Positions 51,710 to 60,703 of a DNA stretch of 64,000 nt are shown here, piece by piece. Numbering within the stretch: position 1 is the first letter of the stretch; each line of letters opens with the position of its first letter. The DNA is from Bacteroidales bacterium H4 (GTDB lineage: Bacteria > Bacteroidota > Bacteroidia > Bacteroidales > Muribaculaceae). Where the stretch lies: positions 1 to 64,000 of the forward strand of contig DAAP01000027.1 of NCBI GenBank assembly GCA_001701165.1. Direction: 5' to 3'. The notes beneath the pieces are model-generated. The model saw only the letters and a list, made by a program, of their open reading frames with translations, made no database searches and had not been told where the DNA came from. A program made the translations under genes and the position numbers.

Positions 51710-52033
51710 ATGAGTGCGATAAAGACTATTGACGAAGTTATCCCGTTTAGCAAGCGTCATCCTAATGAGACTGTAAGGATGATTATCCGATATGATTCAG
51801 GCTATTTAAAAGACCTAATGATAAAGGATGAACGCTTGTGCTTTAGTAAAGAATGTTTCGCTGAAATCTGTAGACTGACCAAAGGTGTGTGTGATAACTG
51901 GGAAAAGCCTCCCACAGATAGCGCTTGTATTCTCTATAATGCGAAGCGATATTGTTCCCCTTACCAATATGATTTTAATGACCCAAGACTAATCGCATTA
52001 AACGAAGAAAGACTTGGCAAAGAAGAATTTTAA
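51710..52033 (+). CDS. Small unknown protein in the accessory region
   Basis: A 107-residue soluble protein, unknown. It starts MSAIKTIDEVIPFSKRHPNE and has GYLKDLMIKDERLCFSKECFAEICRLTKG; there are four cysteines but no zinc pattern that I can name. The ATG at 51710 is used; a GTG at 51704 is possible. A second short frame overlaps its end. Bacterial immunity proteins and orphan regulators can look like this, but no family was recognised. Confidence 0.55.
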   Translation: MSAIKTIDEVIPFSKRHPNETVRMIIRYDSGYLKDLMIKDERLCFSKECFAEICRLTKGVCDNWEKPPTDSACILYNAKRYCSPYQYDFNDPRLIALNEERLGKEEF

Positions 52034-52184
52034 TATTTTCGGACATAAGCATACGCTTTATGATTTGGTTGAACCTTACGATAGTTTTATAATTGCTTTC
52101 AGATGCCCTTGTGATGGGCTGCATTATAAGCATCATTCAATCAAAATCGAAGAAGATGTCGTATGTTTAGATAGGTCCACCTGA
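52014..52184 (+). CDS. Possible small protein overlapping the previous gene
   Basis: A 56-codon frame with a TTG start at 52014, opening LAKKNFNIFGHKHTLYDLVE and containing FRCPCDGLHYKHHSIKIEED. It has no ATG, overlaps the 107-residue gene by 20 bases, and might instead be the other half of a frameshifted gene. Its Cys/His content resembles a small metal site. Low certainty. Confidence 0.3.
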   Translation: MAKKNFNIFGHKHTLYDLVEPYDSFIIAFRCPCDGLHYKHHSIKIEEDVVCLDRST

Positions 52185-52211
52185 ATCACTAACTTTACAA
52201 ATTAGTAAAAT

Positions 52212-53420
52212 ATGGAGTTGCAGCAAGTAAAAGACTTAACACTATCGAACGGAACTCGATATACAGGTTGGGGGTACATTCATAATGGGGAATTTATTCC
52301 AAACGGATGTGGTAAGATGTTTTGCAAGGGTTATTATATCTATGGTAATTTCAAACAGGGTGTAATAGATGGTCCTGCTATTGAAAGCCATGATATGTAT
52401 ATGAAGACAATGCAATTCAAAAATGGCCAGGGACAAGGTTGGGGATTGTGTATAAATTGCGGTCAACTTGCCGAATTTGGTTATTATGAAAACAGTGAGT
52501 TAAAGACAGACTTGTCAGATTTCGCATTATGGTATTTTAATAAGATGCAAAATGCAGGACGTAATGAGAATATGCTTTCGATGTACACTTTTAATGCCAA
52601 TCATAACGTCTGCGAACTACTGATAGGATACAAGCCTACTGCTGTTGAAAACGGAGTGGGGCTTGTCGGTATGGGCTTTCATTTTATGGCTGATGGTTCT
52701 GTATGGATGGGTAATACCACCACACGTTGTTTCTCTGGCGATTTAATCCATTTTAATTCAGACGGAACTGTGGATTGTGGTGTCTTTGAAAATGGAACTT
52801 TATCTGAAAGATTAGAGTTGCAAGAAATCATCAATTATTATTATGGAACTATTGAGCTTGACAAAGATGATATTTTCGCCGAGTCGCTATGTGAGCGTGC
52901 AGCTAATCCTATTAGGGAGAATTTTCGGAACGCTCAACCAATCAAAATAGGATACAATTATTTTGAAGCAGAACCCAATAAAGTTACTAGTGAGGATAAT
53001 AAATTCTCAATGATCTACACAATGATGGATGTCGATTTCTTAGCAAATGGGCATTTTGTTTCTTTGAAAGACGGTGAAAAGGAAAAGTGGATTATTGGCG
53101 ATTCTCAAATCATAACACCTCACGGCATCTTAAATATTGAAAATGCATCTTTTGTTGAAGACGGTATGCTTGTAGGAGTAGTGTTCTCTGTTTTTGGATA
53201 TTTACGGATGAATGACTTCAGTTGTTCAAACGGTTTGGAAGATGATATTCAGGTTTCGACGTTTGCTATTATGCGACAGCCGAACAATGCGTGGCTTTGG
53301 GCTTATGCTTTTGACGAGGACAATACGCCTGTTGCGAATTTCTGCGGAACAGACTTAATGGGCGGCCTTGCTCGTTTTGTACCTTTTCTAAAGAGGAAAT
53401 TCCAAAGGTGTGGAATATGA
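52212..53420 (+). CDS. Large unknown protein with MORN-like N-terminal repeats
   Basis: A 402-residue protein without a signal peptide. The first 75 residues have MORN-like strands: TRYTGWGYIHNGEFIPNGCG and GYYIYGNFKQGVIDGPAIE. A second beta-rich half follows with WMGNTTTRCFSGDLIHFNSD and MIYTMMDVDFLANGHFVSLK. I do not recognise the family. MORN repeats occur in lipid-binding proteins and in many bacterial effector or immunity-locus proteins. It is AT-rich and has no close operon partners. It may belong with the neighbouring unknown genes. Confidence 0.65.
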   Translation: MELQQVKDLTLSNGTRYTGWGYIHNGEFIPNGCGKMFCKGYYIYGNFKQGVIDGPAIESHDMYMKTMQFKNGQGQGWGLCINCGQLAEFGYYENSELKTDLSDFALWYFNKMQNAGRNENMLSMYTFNANHNVCELLIGYKPTAVENGVGLVGMGFHFMADGSVWMGNTTTRCFSGDLIHFNSDGTVDCGVFENGTLSERLELQEIINYYYGTIELDKDDIFAESLCERAANPIRENFRNAQPIKIGYNYFEAEPNKVTSEDNKFSMIYTMMDVDFLANGHFVSLKDGEKEKWIIGDSQIITPHGILNIENASFVEDGMLVGVVFSVFGYLRMNDFSCSNGLEDDIQVSTFAIMRQPNNAWLWAYAFDEDNTPVANFCGTDLMGGLARFVPFLKRKFQRCGI

Positions 53421-53590
53421 TAAAGAAGAAAGCCGTTTTAGAATCAGTTGTATGGTCTTATAAGTGAGGATTGTGGTATAAATTGCCATATCAAATTGGG
53501 TCGCAAATATTTTTGAGACGAATTGAGAGAATATAATTAATTAGACAGCGTGTGCGCGATAAATACAAATCAGTAAAACAGATAAAAACA

Positions 53591-54232
53591 ATGAACAATT
53601 CAATGATTAAACACTTGGTTGACGAAGCTATTCGAGAATTTGAGCGTGGAGATATATCGTCTTTACAGAACAGTCTATATAATTTGTATAGGAATTTCAA
53701 TAAATTCGGTGGCGGCAAACTAATTGTCAATTTTCCTGAAAAGGATCGCCTGAGCGAGTGCTTCTGTATGTGTCTGAGATATGACTGGACGAATGACTCT
53801 GATATCCGTGAAGTATGGGCGGAAGATGGGTTCTACTGCATTGTGAAACACCTGCTAGACCATCTCTATGAGGAGCAGGAACTTATCGTGTCTGCGTTAG
53901 ACTTATTCTTGTTGCTGCATTATGGACAAAATGATCTCGAAACGAAGTTCAATGATGTATTGGCAAAAGGCTTGATGTTGGGGAATCCTTTGTTTTCTCA
54001 AAAAGAATATGCAGAAGGAGCCCCATATCTCATACGCGAGTTCATGTTCTTTGCGGCGACAATACTGTCTCCGGTCGTTGCAAAGCATCCGGCGATAATT
54101 TCTGCCGGGTTGCACCAAGCCTACGAGAATGCAAAGACGGATTTTGAGTTTGCTGCTGTTCCGGTAGAGCGTATAATCGCTAAACTTCAATTCCTATCAA
54201 AGGTTATAGAATCAATTTTGAAAGATATGTGA
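53591..54232 (+). CDS. Unknown helical protein
   Basis: A 213-residue, mostly alpha-helical, acidic protein with no signal peptide (MIKHLVDEAIREFERGDISS, then LYRNFNKFGGGKLIVNFPEKDRL-like, and VERIIAKLQFLSKVIESILKDM at the end). I do not recognise the family. Its size, isolated position and composition are like those of immunity proteins in toxin-immunity islands, but that is inference. The ATG at 53591 is preferred; an in-frame start at 53552 gives a longer version. Confidence 0.55.
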   Translation: MNNSMIKHLVDEAIREFERGDISSLQNSLYNLYRNFNKFGGGKLIVNFPEKDRLSECFCMCLRYDWTNDSDIREVWAEDGFYCIVKHLLDHLYEEQELIVSALDLFLLLHYGQNDLETKFNDVLAKGLMLGNPLFSQKEYAEGAPYLIREFMFFAATILSPVVAKHPAIISAGLHQAYENAKTDFEFAAVPVERIIAKLQFLSKVIESILKDM

Positions 54233-54251
54233 TAGTATTATTGAGGCTTAT

Positions 54252-54583
54252 ATGCTGATAGGGTATTCTGCGGTTGATGAGACGCCCACTTGTCTTCGTG
54301 AAGACACCCCCATAGGAACCCCCACACGCAGGGGCGGTTTGTCGGACGGGGTGCATCGTCTTGTCGCCGCTATCGGCTCTGAGGAGTGGAACGCGAGGGG
54401 GATTATGGAAGCTGTCGGACTAAAGGACAGGAAGAATTTCGTGGAGTACTCTCTTGTGCCGGTAATACGTGAAGGATTGGTGCAGATGAAATTTTCCGAC
54501 TCGCCCCGGCTCCGTGCCAGCGCTATTTGCTGACCGCCAGAGACCTCGCGTTGGCGAAACAAATTCTACCAAAAACCGTTTAA
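54252..54583 (+). pseudogene. Relic of an AAA/Fic-type regulator C-terminal winged-helix domain
   Basis: The frame from about 54252 reads GVHRLVAAIGSEEWNARGIM then EAVGLKDRKNFVEYSLVPVI, a winged-helix domain found at the C-terminal end of many AlbA/Schlafen-type ATP-binding or Fic proteins in Bacteroidota. It then ends early at SAIC followed by TGA. Adding one base after GTGCC (about 54515) restores RYLLTARDLALAKQILPKTV ending at 54581-54583, the normal end of that domain. A single C has probably been lost. Upstream parts of the gene are missing, so this is a remnant. Confidence 0.6.
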
Positions 54584-54647
54584 GAGGAGGACTGTCAGAA
54601 TGTGGATGTCCTGTATGAGATATATAAATCTACAGCCAGTTGGTCAG

Positions 54648-55657
54648 TTAGTGCATATATCCACGTGTTTGTATTATGTGGTAAATGCATGGACAATGAA
54701 GGAACACAAATTTTAGTAAGGCAGCTTTCTTTGTGGGCGGTGTATAGTATTTTCTGAAGTCTTTTCCCCATTTGCGCCGTATGGTGAGGTAGCGTTTGTA
54801 GGTAAAGGTGGTAGGATGAGCGCATTGCGCCTGATAAGCATTGCTTGCCTCCATTAGAATCCGGCTTCCGACATAGTCTGTTAGGAGTGTCTTGCGATAG
54901 TCCTCGTTTATGCTGTATGCCGGAAACAGTGTCCGAAAATATGCCAGAAACCGTTGGCTTGTCGTAACGAAGTTGTATGTTGGTTTGATGGCGAAAGACA
55001 GGGAGCTTCCATTGCTTATTTGGTAAATGTATCCGCCACCGCTTTTAATCTTAATCCCTTTGCACTTTGTCAAGTACTCGAAGCAAAAGAGGTGGTCCTC
55101 GTGGATGTGTAGCTTTTCGTCAAAACGAATGCCCTCTTGTCTAAGTAGTGAAGTGTCAAACATTTTGGCAAAACAGTACCCATTAGAAAGGACGTGCGTT
55201 TGGGGTACAAAGGAAGTGTTTTGGCTTTTGGTTATAGTTATGTCTTTGTCATAAAAGAACAGGTTGGTCCGCTGTCGCGAGACCATATCTTCTGTAAGAA
55301 TACTTTGGCACACCATATATCCTCCTGGTGTTTCATCGTCTCGGAAGAATGTGCGCAGTGCTGTGGGTAAGAGGTAGTCTCAGCATCGATGAAGGTGCAA
55401 AATCGGGTAGTTGCGTTGTCTATACCGATATTGCGTGCACGTGAGACGCCGCCGTTGGTTGTACTGATAAGTTTGAAGCGTTTGTCCATACCGACACACT
55501 TTTGAACAATTGAGGTGGTGTCGTCTGTAGACCCGTCGTTGATAATGATGGCCTCGAAGTTTTCCAGAGATTGGCTCTGCAACGAGGCAATGAGACGCAT
55601 GATAGTGCCGGAGGCGTTATATGCTGGTATGATTACGGAAATTCGGGGGGTAAGCAT
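54648..55657 (-). pseudogene. Glycosyltransferase family 2, frameshifted
   Basis: The N-terminal half starts ISVIIPAYNASGTIMRLIAS and has AIIINDGSTDDTTSIVQ, with GGVSRARNIGIDNATTRFC, then TFIDAE, all GT2 (GT-A) motifs. The frame then shifts: the GT2 block DYLLPTALRTFF and the following DDETPGGYMVCQSIL lie one frame over and continue into the second frame, which reaches the stop at 54648. The break is at about 55,378-55,384, near the catalytic DxD-type aspartates. One base is missing, so the enzyme is inactive unless the base is a sequence error. The second half has FDEKLHIHEDHLFCFEYL, the acid-base region. It is likely a cell-surface polysaccharide glycosyltransferase. Confidence 0.75.
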
Positions 55658-55672
55658 ATGTATATTAAAGTA

Positions 55673-56935
55673 TTAGTGGAGCTCGGCGCGGATGACGGCG
55701 TTGCGGAGGCGGCGTAGGGTAGGTGCGGCTTTGGCTACGGAATTTTCGAGGGCGCGTATCTCGGCGGCCACGGTGTGGTCGCCGTTGGCGTAGCGTATGC
55801 GCAGGCGCTCAAGCTGGCGGCGATATGCCTGATCAAGATTAAACTGTTGGAGGTATTGCGACATTAATTCGCGTGCCTCGGCGCTGCGAAAGTCGGAGAG
55901 GCGGTAGTATACGGCTCGTCCTTCGATGCTGAAGGGGTAGGGCAGTGTATCGGTTGTGCGTGTGTCCTTTGTGTCGGATGTTTGAGCGGTGGCGCGGGCG
56001 TTGATTTGCTCTCGGATGGCGGCGGCGTCAGTGTCGGTGTCCTGCGTGACGGCGATGTCGGTGACAAAGGCGCGGTCAGCCAGGTCGTTGCGCTCGGGGT
56101 TGAGGTTGCGGCGCGTGGCGTTGATGAGATATGTGTACACGGTGATGCTGTCGCTGTCGAGGCTGTTGCGGTCCGTGGCCCACCATCCTATGCCGTTGTC
56201 TGTGTCTATGGCCATAAGTATGTCGTTGTACGGCGAGTTGTAGGGCATTCCGATGTTCACGGGCTCGAGAAAGTCACCAGTGGAGTCGTCTCGTCGTGTC
56301 ATGTATATGTCGTATCCGCCTATCGAGGTCTCGGGGTCTTGTGCTGCGAAATACAAGGTGCTGCCGTCGGTGAGCATAAACGGGCAAGCGGTGGCGTATT
56401 GTGCCGAGGGAAAGACCTTTGTCGGGCTTTCCAATGTTCCGTCGTCCAATATTCCGGCATGGTACAGCGTGGAACGACCGGTGCTGTCCGGTGCGTTCCA
56501 GAAGACTTCGCGGCCGTCGTTGGCGGTATATACTATGGTGTTGTCGTTTGTACGGATGTTGGGCGGCAGCATCTGTCGCGATCCTAATCGTCCGGCGTTT
56601 GCAGGCAGCGGAAAGGCCTCGGCCAGACGACTGCGCGGCACGGTCACCGAGTCGATGATGGTAATGTCTTCGACGCGTTGCAACATATTGTCCATCATAA
56701 CTATGCGTCCGCGCAGCTCATCGGCGGAAGTTGGTAGGTCTCGGCGTGCGCGTTTGGCTGCGGCTTCCCAGCGTTCCATCAGCTCCTGGGCCTGCTTGAT
56801 GTCGTAGCTGTTGAGCGCGTCCGAGATTTGTTCCGAGAGGTCTTCGTAGGCCGGCGTGTGCTTTTTCTTGGGCGCAGCATTGGCTGCTATGGCTATTGCC
56901 AAAGCGGCGGCCAGTGTCAGTGTCATATGCTTCAT
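55673..56935 (-). CDS. Exported WD40/PD40-type beta-propeller protein
   Basis: A 420-residue exported protein: signal peptide (LTLAAALAIAIAANAAP), a helical segment to about residue 65, then PD40-like blades (TIVYTANDGREVFWNAPD; LYFAAQDPETSIGGYDIYMTRRDDSTGDF; ILMAIDTDNGIGWWATDR) and a basic helical C-terminal part. Such propellers accompany OmpA-like and T9SS-related proteins in Bacteroidota; it has no peptidoglycan-binding domain of its own. Its role is unknown. It is 83 bases after queE and may be co-transcribed. Confidence 0.75.
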   Translation of the reverse strand: MKHMTLTLAAALAIAIAANAAPKKKHTPAYEDLSEQISDALNSYDIKQAQELMERWEAAAKRARRDLPTSADELRGRIVMMDNMLQRVEDITIIDSVTVPRSRLAEAFPLPANAGRLGSRQMLPPNIRTNDNTIVYTANDGREVFWNAPDSTGRSTLYHAGILDDGTLESPTKVFPSAQYATACPFMLTDGSTLYFAAQDPETSIGGYDIYMTRRDDSTGDFLEPVNIGMPYNSPYNDILMAIDTDNGIGWWATDRNSLDSDSITVYTYLINATRRNLNPERNDLADRAFVTDIAVTQDTDTDAAAIREQINARATAQTSDTKDTRTTDTLPYPFSIEGRAVYYRLSDFRSAEARELMSQYLQQFNLDQAYRRQLERLRIRYANGDHTVAAEIRALENSVAKAAPTLRRLRNAVIRAELH

Positions 56936-57018
56936 CGCGATGTTATGCTTAGTGTGGTTGTACGTAAGAAAGTGGCGTTTGAACGGGTGTGTCGCGGTCT
57001 TATGACAGGTTCATACCC

Positions 57019-57576
57019 TCAGCGTATGTCCAGCAGCTTGTGCGTCTGCAACGACAGTCCCCAGTGCGGATGTTGCATGATATAGGTTACTGTCTCGGCG
57101 ATGTTTCGTCCCGAGCATGGTTGCAGCTTGGCGCATGGGACGTTGAAATGGCGATATATAGTCTCAACGTCTTGGCCTGTGTATACGACTTTCAGCTCGT
57201 CCACGCGGTCGATGTCCCAAGGACCTTCACCTTTGGGCGAGCATGTGACCCAGTCCACCTCCGGCGGCACGGGTCGTGTGCCGTTGGTCTCTATCTGGAC
57301 GTAAAATCCGTGGGCCTTTATGGCACGCAGCAGGTCGCTGTCGGCCTGCAGCGTTGGCTCGCCGCCGGTGAGTACTAAGTGTCGTGCCGGGTATGCGGCG
57401 GCGGCTTCGGCGATTTCGGCGGCGGTCATTTCGTCATATTGTGTGTGATCGGTGTCGCAGAAGTCGCAGCGCATGTTGCATCCGCTCAGGCGCACGAATA
57501 CGGCGGCGGTGCCGGTGTAGCGGCCTTCGCCTTGCAGCGAGTAAAAGATTTCGTTAACGCGATATTTTTTGTCCAT
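57019..57576 (-). CDS. queE: 7-carboxy-7-deazaguanine synthase
   Basis: A 185-residue radical-SAM enzyme that converts 6-carboxy-tetrahydropterin to 7-carboxy-7-deazaguanine in queuosine synthesis. The cluster motif is CNMRCDFCDTDH (C-x3-C-x2-C), preceded by EIFYSLQGEGRYTGTAAVFVRLSG and followed by LVLTGGEPTLQ, IETNGTRP and CSPKGEGP. The ATG at 57576 is chosen since homology begins there (MDKKYRVNEIFYS). It is shorter than many QueE proteins but within the small-type range. It lies 22 bases after queD. Confidence 0.95.
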   Translation of the reverse strand: MDKKYRVNEIFYSLQGEGRYTGTAAVFVRLSGCNMRCDFCDTDHTQYDEMTAAEIAEAAAAYPARHLVLTGGEPTLQADSDLLRAIKAHGFYVQIETNGTRPVPPEVDWVTCSPKGEGPWDIDRVDELKVVYTGQDVETIYRHFNVPCAKLQPCSGRNIAETVTYIMQHPHWGLSLQTHKLLDIR

Positions 57577-57598
57577 GTGCGTGTGGCGTTGTGTGCGG

Positions 57599-57931
57599 TC
57601 AATCGCGCTGGTATGATGCGATGTTGCCTTCGCTTTCTTGGACATCGACGCGGTAGCAGTTGGGTACATTGTCGCATATCCAGCGGGCTATGTTTTCGGC
57701 CGTGGGGTTGAAGGGCAGCACATCGTTTAGATTGGCGTGATCCAGGCGGTCCATCACCGTGTTTTTGATGTGCGTAAAGTCGGTGACCATGCCATCGGCG
57801 TTCAGCTCGGCTGCGCGACAGTGCACGGTGATAATCCAGTTGTGGCCGTGCGTATTGGTGCATTTGCTGTCATAGGACAGCGTAAGGCGATGTGCCGCCG
57901 ATATTTCGAGTCTTTTGGTGAGGTAATACAT
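57599..57931 (-). CDS. queD: 6-carboxytetrahydropterin synthase
   Basis: A 110-residue QueD, which makes 6-carboxy-5,6,7,8-tetrahydropterin from dihydroneopterin triphosphate. The zinc histidines are in FEISAAHRL-like and NTHGHNW, with Cys24 of DSKCTNTHGH as the catalytic cysteine; DFTHIKNTVMDRLDHANLND and PTAENIARWI are also family blocks. It is followed by queE and preceded by the tRNA nucleotidyltransferase gene by 28 bases. Confidence 0.95.
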   Translation of the reverse strand: MYYLTKRLEISAAHRLTLSYDSKCTNTHGHNWIITVHCRAAELNADGMVTDFTHIKNTVMDRLDHANLNDVLPFNPTAENIARWICDNVPNCYRVDVQESEGNIASYQRD

Positions 57932-57959
57932 TGTCTGTTTGGTGTAGTGGTGAGGAGTA

Positions 57960-59501
57960 TCAGTCTGTGTTTTGCTCGGATTGCTGCGGCGCCATGTCGG
58001 TGAAAATGCCTTCCGTGTCAGTATCCTCGGGCGGTGTCGGCAGCTTGGAAGGGTCGCCTTTCAGGCCGTTTTGTGCGCCTAAATCCATGAGGTAGTCAAT
58101 GGCGGCCTGACGTGTGGGTTCGATTTCGCAGTCGCGGGAAACTCGTGTCAGATTGGACATCAGCATTCCCACGGTGGGGCCTTGTGTCAGGCCGAACATA
58201 GCCATGATGTCATAGCCGTTGAGTGCCGGGCGGAAGGCGCGTTCGGCGTCCAAGGCGTTGATGTCGGCAAATTTACGCTCGACAATGTCGAAGTTGTCGA
58301 GGAAGCGTTGTTTCTTTTCGATGTTTTTGGACGTGATGTCGGCGCGCGCCAGAATCATCAAGGCGTTCAGGTCGTCTTCGGCGTAGTTTATCAGCCGACG
58401 CACGGCGCTGTCCGTTACTTCGTCTTCTACCAGCGCTATGGGGCGCATATGTAAGTCTACGAGGCGTTTGACGCGACGCATCTCGGCTCCCATAGGCAGC
58501 TTGAGCCGTGCAAATATGCGTGGCACCATCTTGGCGCCTATGAAGTTGTGGTTATGGAATGTCCATCCGGCTTGTGGGTCGTAGCGCTTAGTCAGCGGCT
58601 TGGCGATGTCGTGTAGCAGTGCCGCCCAGCGCACCCAGATGTCGTTGGTGGCGGCAGCCACGTTGTCCAGCACTTCGAGTGTGTGGTAGAAGTTGTCCTT
58701 ATGTCCGCGTCCGTTGACCACCTGTACGCCCACCAGAGCCTCCAATTCGGGGAGGATTATGGCCAGCAACCCGCTGTGGTGCAGCAAGTCCCAGCCTATG
58801 GAGGGACGCGGCGAGGCCATGATTTTGTTAAGCTCGGTGGTGATGCGCTCGGTGGTGATGATGCGTATACGCTCGGCCCGGGCGCATATGGCTTCGAATG
58901 TCTCGGGGCAGATGTCAAATTGCAGTTGTGTGGCAAAACGTATGGCGCGCATCATTCGCAATGGGTCATCACTGAAGGTTATTTCCGGTTCCAGCGGCGT
59001 GCGTATTATGCGGTCTTGCAGGTCTTGCAGTCCGTTGTAATTGTCTATGAGCCGTCCGAAGGAGTCTTCGTTGATGCATATGGCCATAGCATTGATGGTG
59101 AAGTCACGCCGTGCAATGTCTTCCTCCAGCGTGCCGTCTTCGACTATGGGGTTGCGCGAATCGCGTTTGTAGCTCTCGCGGCGTGCGCCCACAAATTCCA
59201 ATTCGAGCCTTCCGCGCTTGACCTGCGCTGTTCCGTAGCTGTGGAACACGCCGAGGTGTGTGCCTCGTCCGAGGCTTTTGGCCACGGCTGTAGCCAGAGT
59301 TATGCCCGAGCCTACGGTGACGAAGTCTATGTCGTTGAGATCGCCGCGGCGCAGCAATGCGTCGCGCACGTATCCGCCCACGACGTATGCATCCATACCC
59401 AATTCGTCGGCTACATGGCCTACGCGTTTGAATATGCGGTCGCGCAGCAGCCGTGCGTAGTTGCTGTCGTCAGTTCTTTCTTCCGTCAGCCGTGTTGTCA
59501 T
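57960..59501 (-). CDS. CCA tRNA nucleotidyltransferase / poly(A) polymerase family with HD domain
   Basis: A 513-residue class II nucleotidyltransferase. The head domain has VVGGYVRDALLRRGDLNDIDFVTVG, with the GG loop and catalytic DxD (Asp-Ile-Asp), followed by the RRDFTINAMAI block and the DPLRMMRAIRFATQL basic region. An HD-type domain lies at about 255-350 (WAALLHDIAKPLTKR). Such Bacteroidota proteins add CCA to tRNA ends, but may also have poly(A)-like activity; which is not settled by sequence. The ATG at 59501 overlaps the stop of the M24 peptidase gene by four bases. Confidence 0.93.
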   Translation of the reverse strand: MTTRLTEERTDDSNYARLLRDRIFKRVGHVADELGMDAYVVGGYVRDALLRRGDLNDIDFVTVGSGITLATAVAKSLGRGTHLGVFHSYGTAQVKRGRLELEFVGARRESYKRDSRNPIVEDGTLEEDIARRDFTINAMAICINEDSFGRLIDNYNGLQDLQDRIIRTPLEPEITFSDDPLRMMRAIRFATQLQFDICPETFEAICARAERIRIITTERITTELNKIMASPRPSIGWDLLHHSGLLAIILPELEALVGVQVVNGRGHKDNFYHTLEVLDNVAAATNDIWVRWAALLHDIAKPLTKRYDPQAGWTFHNHNFIGAKMVPRIFARLKLPMGAEMRRVKRLVDLHMRPIALVEDEVTDSAVRRLINYAEDDLNALMILARADITSKNIEKKQRFLDNFDIVERKFADINALDAERAFRPALNGYDIMAMFGLTQGPTVGMLMSNLTRVSRDCEIEPTRQAAIDYLMDLGAQNGLKGDPSKLPTPPEDTDTEGIFTDMAPQQSEQNTD

Positions 59502-60703
59502 TGTTCGAAACTGATAAGTTGTGTAGGGGCGTTGGTGAGGCAGCGCATGGGGGCGTTCTCGCATACTACGTATGTACTTTCGATGCCTACGGCACCTACG
59601 CCGGGAATAACGAATTTTGGCTCGATGGCGATGACGTTGCCGGCTTCGAGGATGTCACGGCTGCGCGGAGCTATGACGGGTAGTTCATTTATTTCGATGC
59701 CTACGCCGTGTCCTACGAATCCGGCGTGCTGTCGGTGTCCCATGAAGTAGTGTTCAAGCCCGGCTTGTCGCGCCATATCGAGGGCTTTCTCATACATATC
59801 CGAGGCTGCTGTCCCTACACGACCCATTTGGGCGAGGGTGTTGCAGATGTCTATGGACAGTTGGTGGGCGCGTTGTGCCTCCTCGGGGATGTCTCCCAAT
59901 ACGAAGGTACGCGTCATATCGGTCATATATCCGGTGTAGTTGCCATTGACGTCCACCATTACCGTCATGCCGGGGCGCAGAATTGTGCCGTTGGCGCCTA
60001 CGGGTAGCGACGGGTCGGCGCCCGCGCCTCCCAAGGCAAAGTCGTAGGGAGATGGCGCATCGGCGTTGTCTCCGGCCAGGACATTGCCCATATACAGTTC
60101 CATGTCGTTGCCGTTGATGCGGAACTGTCCGAGGCATCCTTCGAGTCGCGAGACGCGCTCTATCTCGACTTGCAGCTCGATGTCGGTCATGTTGTCTTGG
60201 TACAAGCGCGGAATCATGCGATAGACATGTTCGTGGCGGCTGCCGGATGCGGCTATTAGCTCTATCTCGCCGGCGGTCTTGACGGCGCGAGCGTGGCGTA
60301 GCAGGGCATCGGCATTGGCTACATCGCCGACTTCAACGCCCATGGCATGACACAGGCGCAGTATGGCATTGTAGGACAGGGTGTCTTGTTCCAAAGCTAA
60401 GTGCTTGGGCTTTGGAAGCGAATGGTGTTGCAGTTCCTCGAGAATGTTCTCGGGCTTGTGTATGGATATAACGCCGTCTCCTTCGAGGCCTACGGGTCGT
60501 TTGACAAAATAGGCCGGGGCATCTGAGTCACGATGTATGTATATGTATCCGCCGTAGACGCGTCCTGTCATATAGTACAGGTTGGCGTTGATGGTCAACA
60601 ACATGGCATCGATGCCATCTTGCTCCATAAGCTTCTTGAGGCGTGATAGTTTCAGCGCCAGTTCATCGGCGCTGAGCAGTTGCAGTATGTTTGACCGTTT
60701 CAT
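59498..60703 (-). CDS. Xaa-Pro aminopeptidase-type M24 peptidase
   Basis: A 401-residue M24 metallopeptidase. The N-terminal creatinase-like domain (1-150) is followed by a pita-bread fold: MVDVNGNYTGYMTDMTRTFVLG provides the two metal aspartates, GHGVGIEINELP the histidine, AIEPKF a glutamate and VGIESTYVV the last glutamate. This is the arrangement of Xaa-Pro aminopeptidases and prolidases. Natural substrates are unknown. The ATG at 60703 is used; MTLHAMKRSN at 60718 is possible. It overlaps the tRNA nucleotidyltransferase gene by four bases. Confidence 0.92.
   Translation of the reverse strand: MKRSNILQLLSADELALKLSRLKKLMEQDGIDAMLLTINANLYYMTGRVYGGYIYIHRDSDAPAYFVKRPVGLEGDGVISIHKPENILEELQHHSLPKPKHLALEQDTLSYNAILRLCHAMGVEVGDVANADALLRHARAVKTAGEIELIAASGSRHEHVYRMIPRLYQDNMTDIELQVEIERVSRLEGCLGQFRINGNDMELYMGNVLAGDNADAPSPYDFALGGAGADPSLPVGANGTILRPGMTVMVDVNGNYTGYMTDMTRTFVLGDIPEEAQRAHQLSIDICNTLAQMGRVGTAASDMYEKALDMARQAGLEHYFMGHRQHAGFVGHGVGIEINELPVIAPRSRDILEAGNVIAIEPKFVIPGVGAVGIESTYVVCENAPMRCLTNAPTQLISFEQ

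Noticed and set aside
58683..59750. 355-codon plus-strand frame antisense to the tRNA nucleotidyltransferase
   Set aside because: It has no domain pattern, overlaps two real genes and is rich in residues expected from antisense reading of GC-rich codons.
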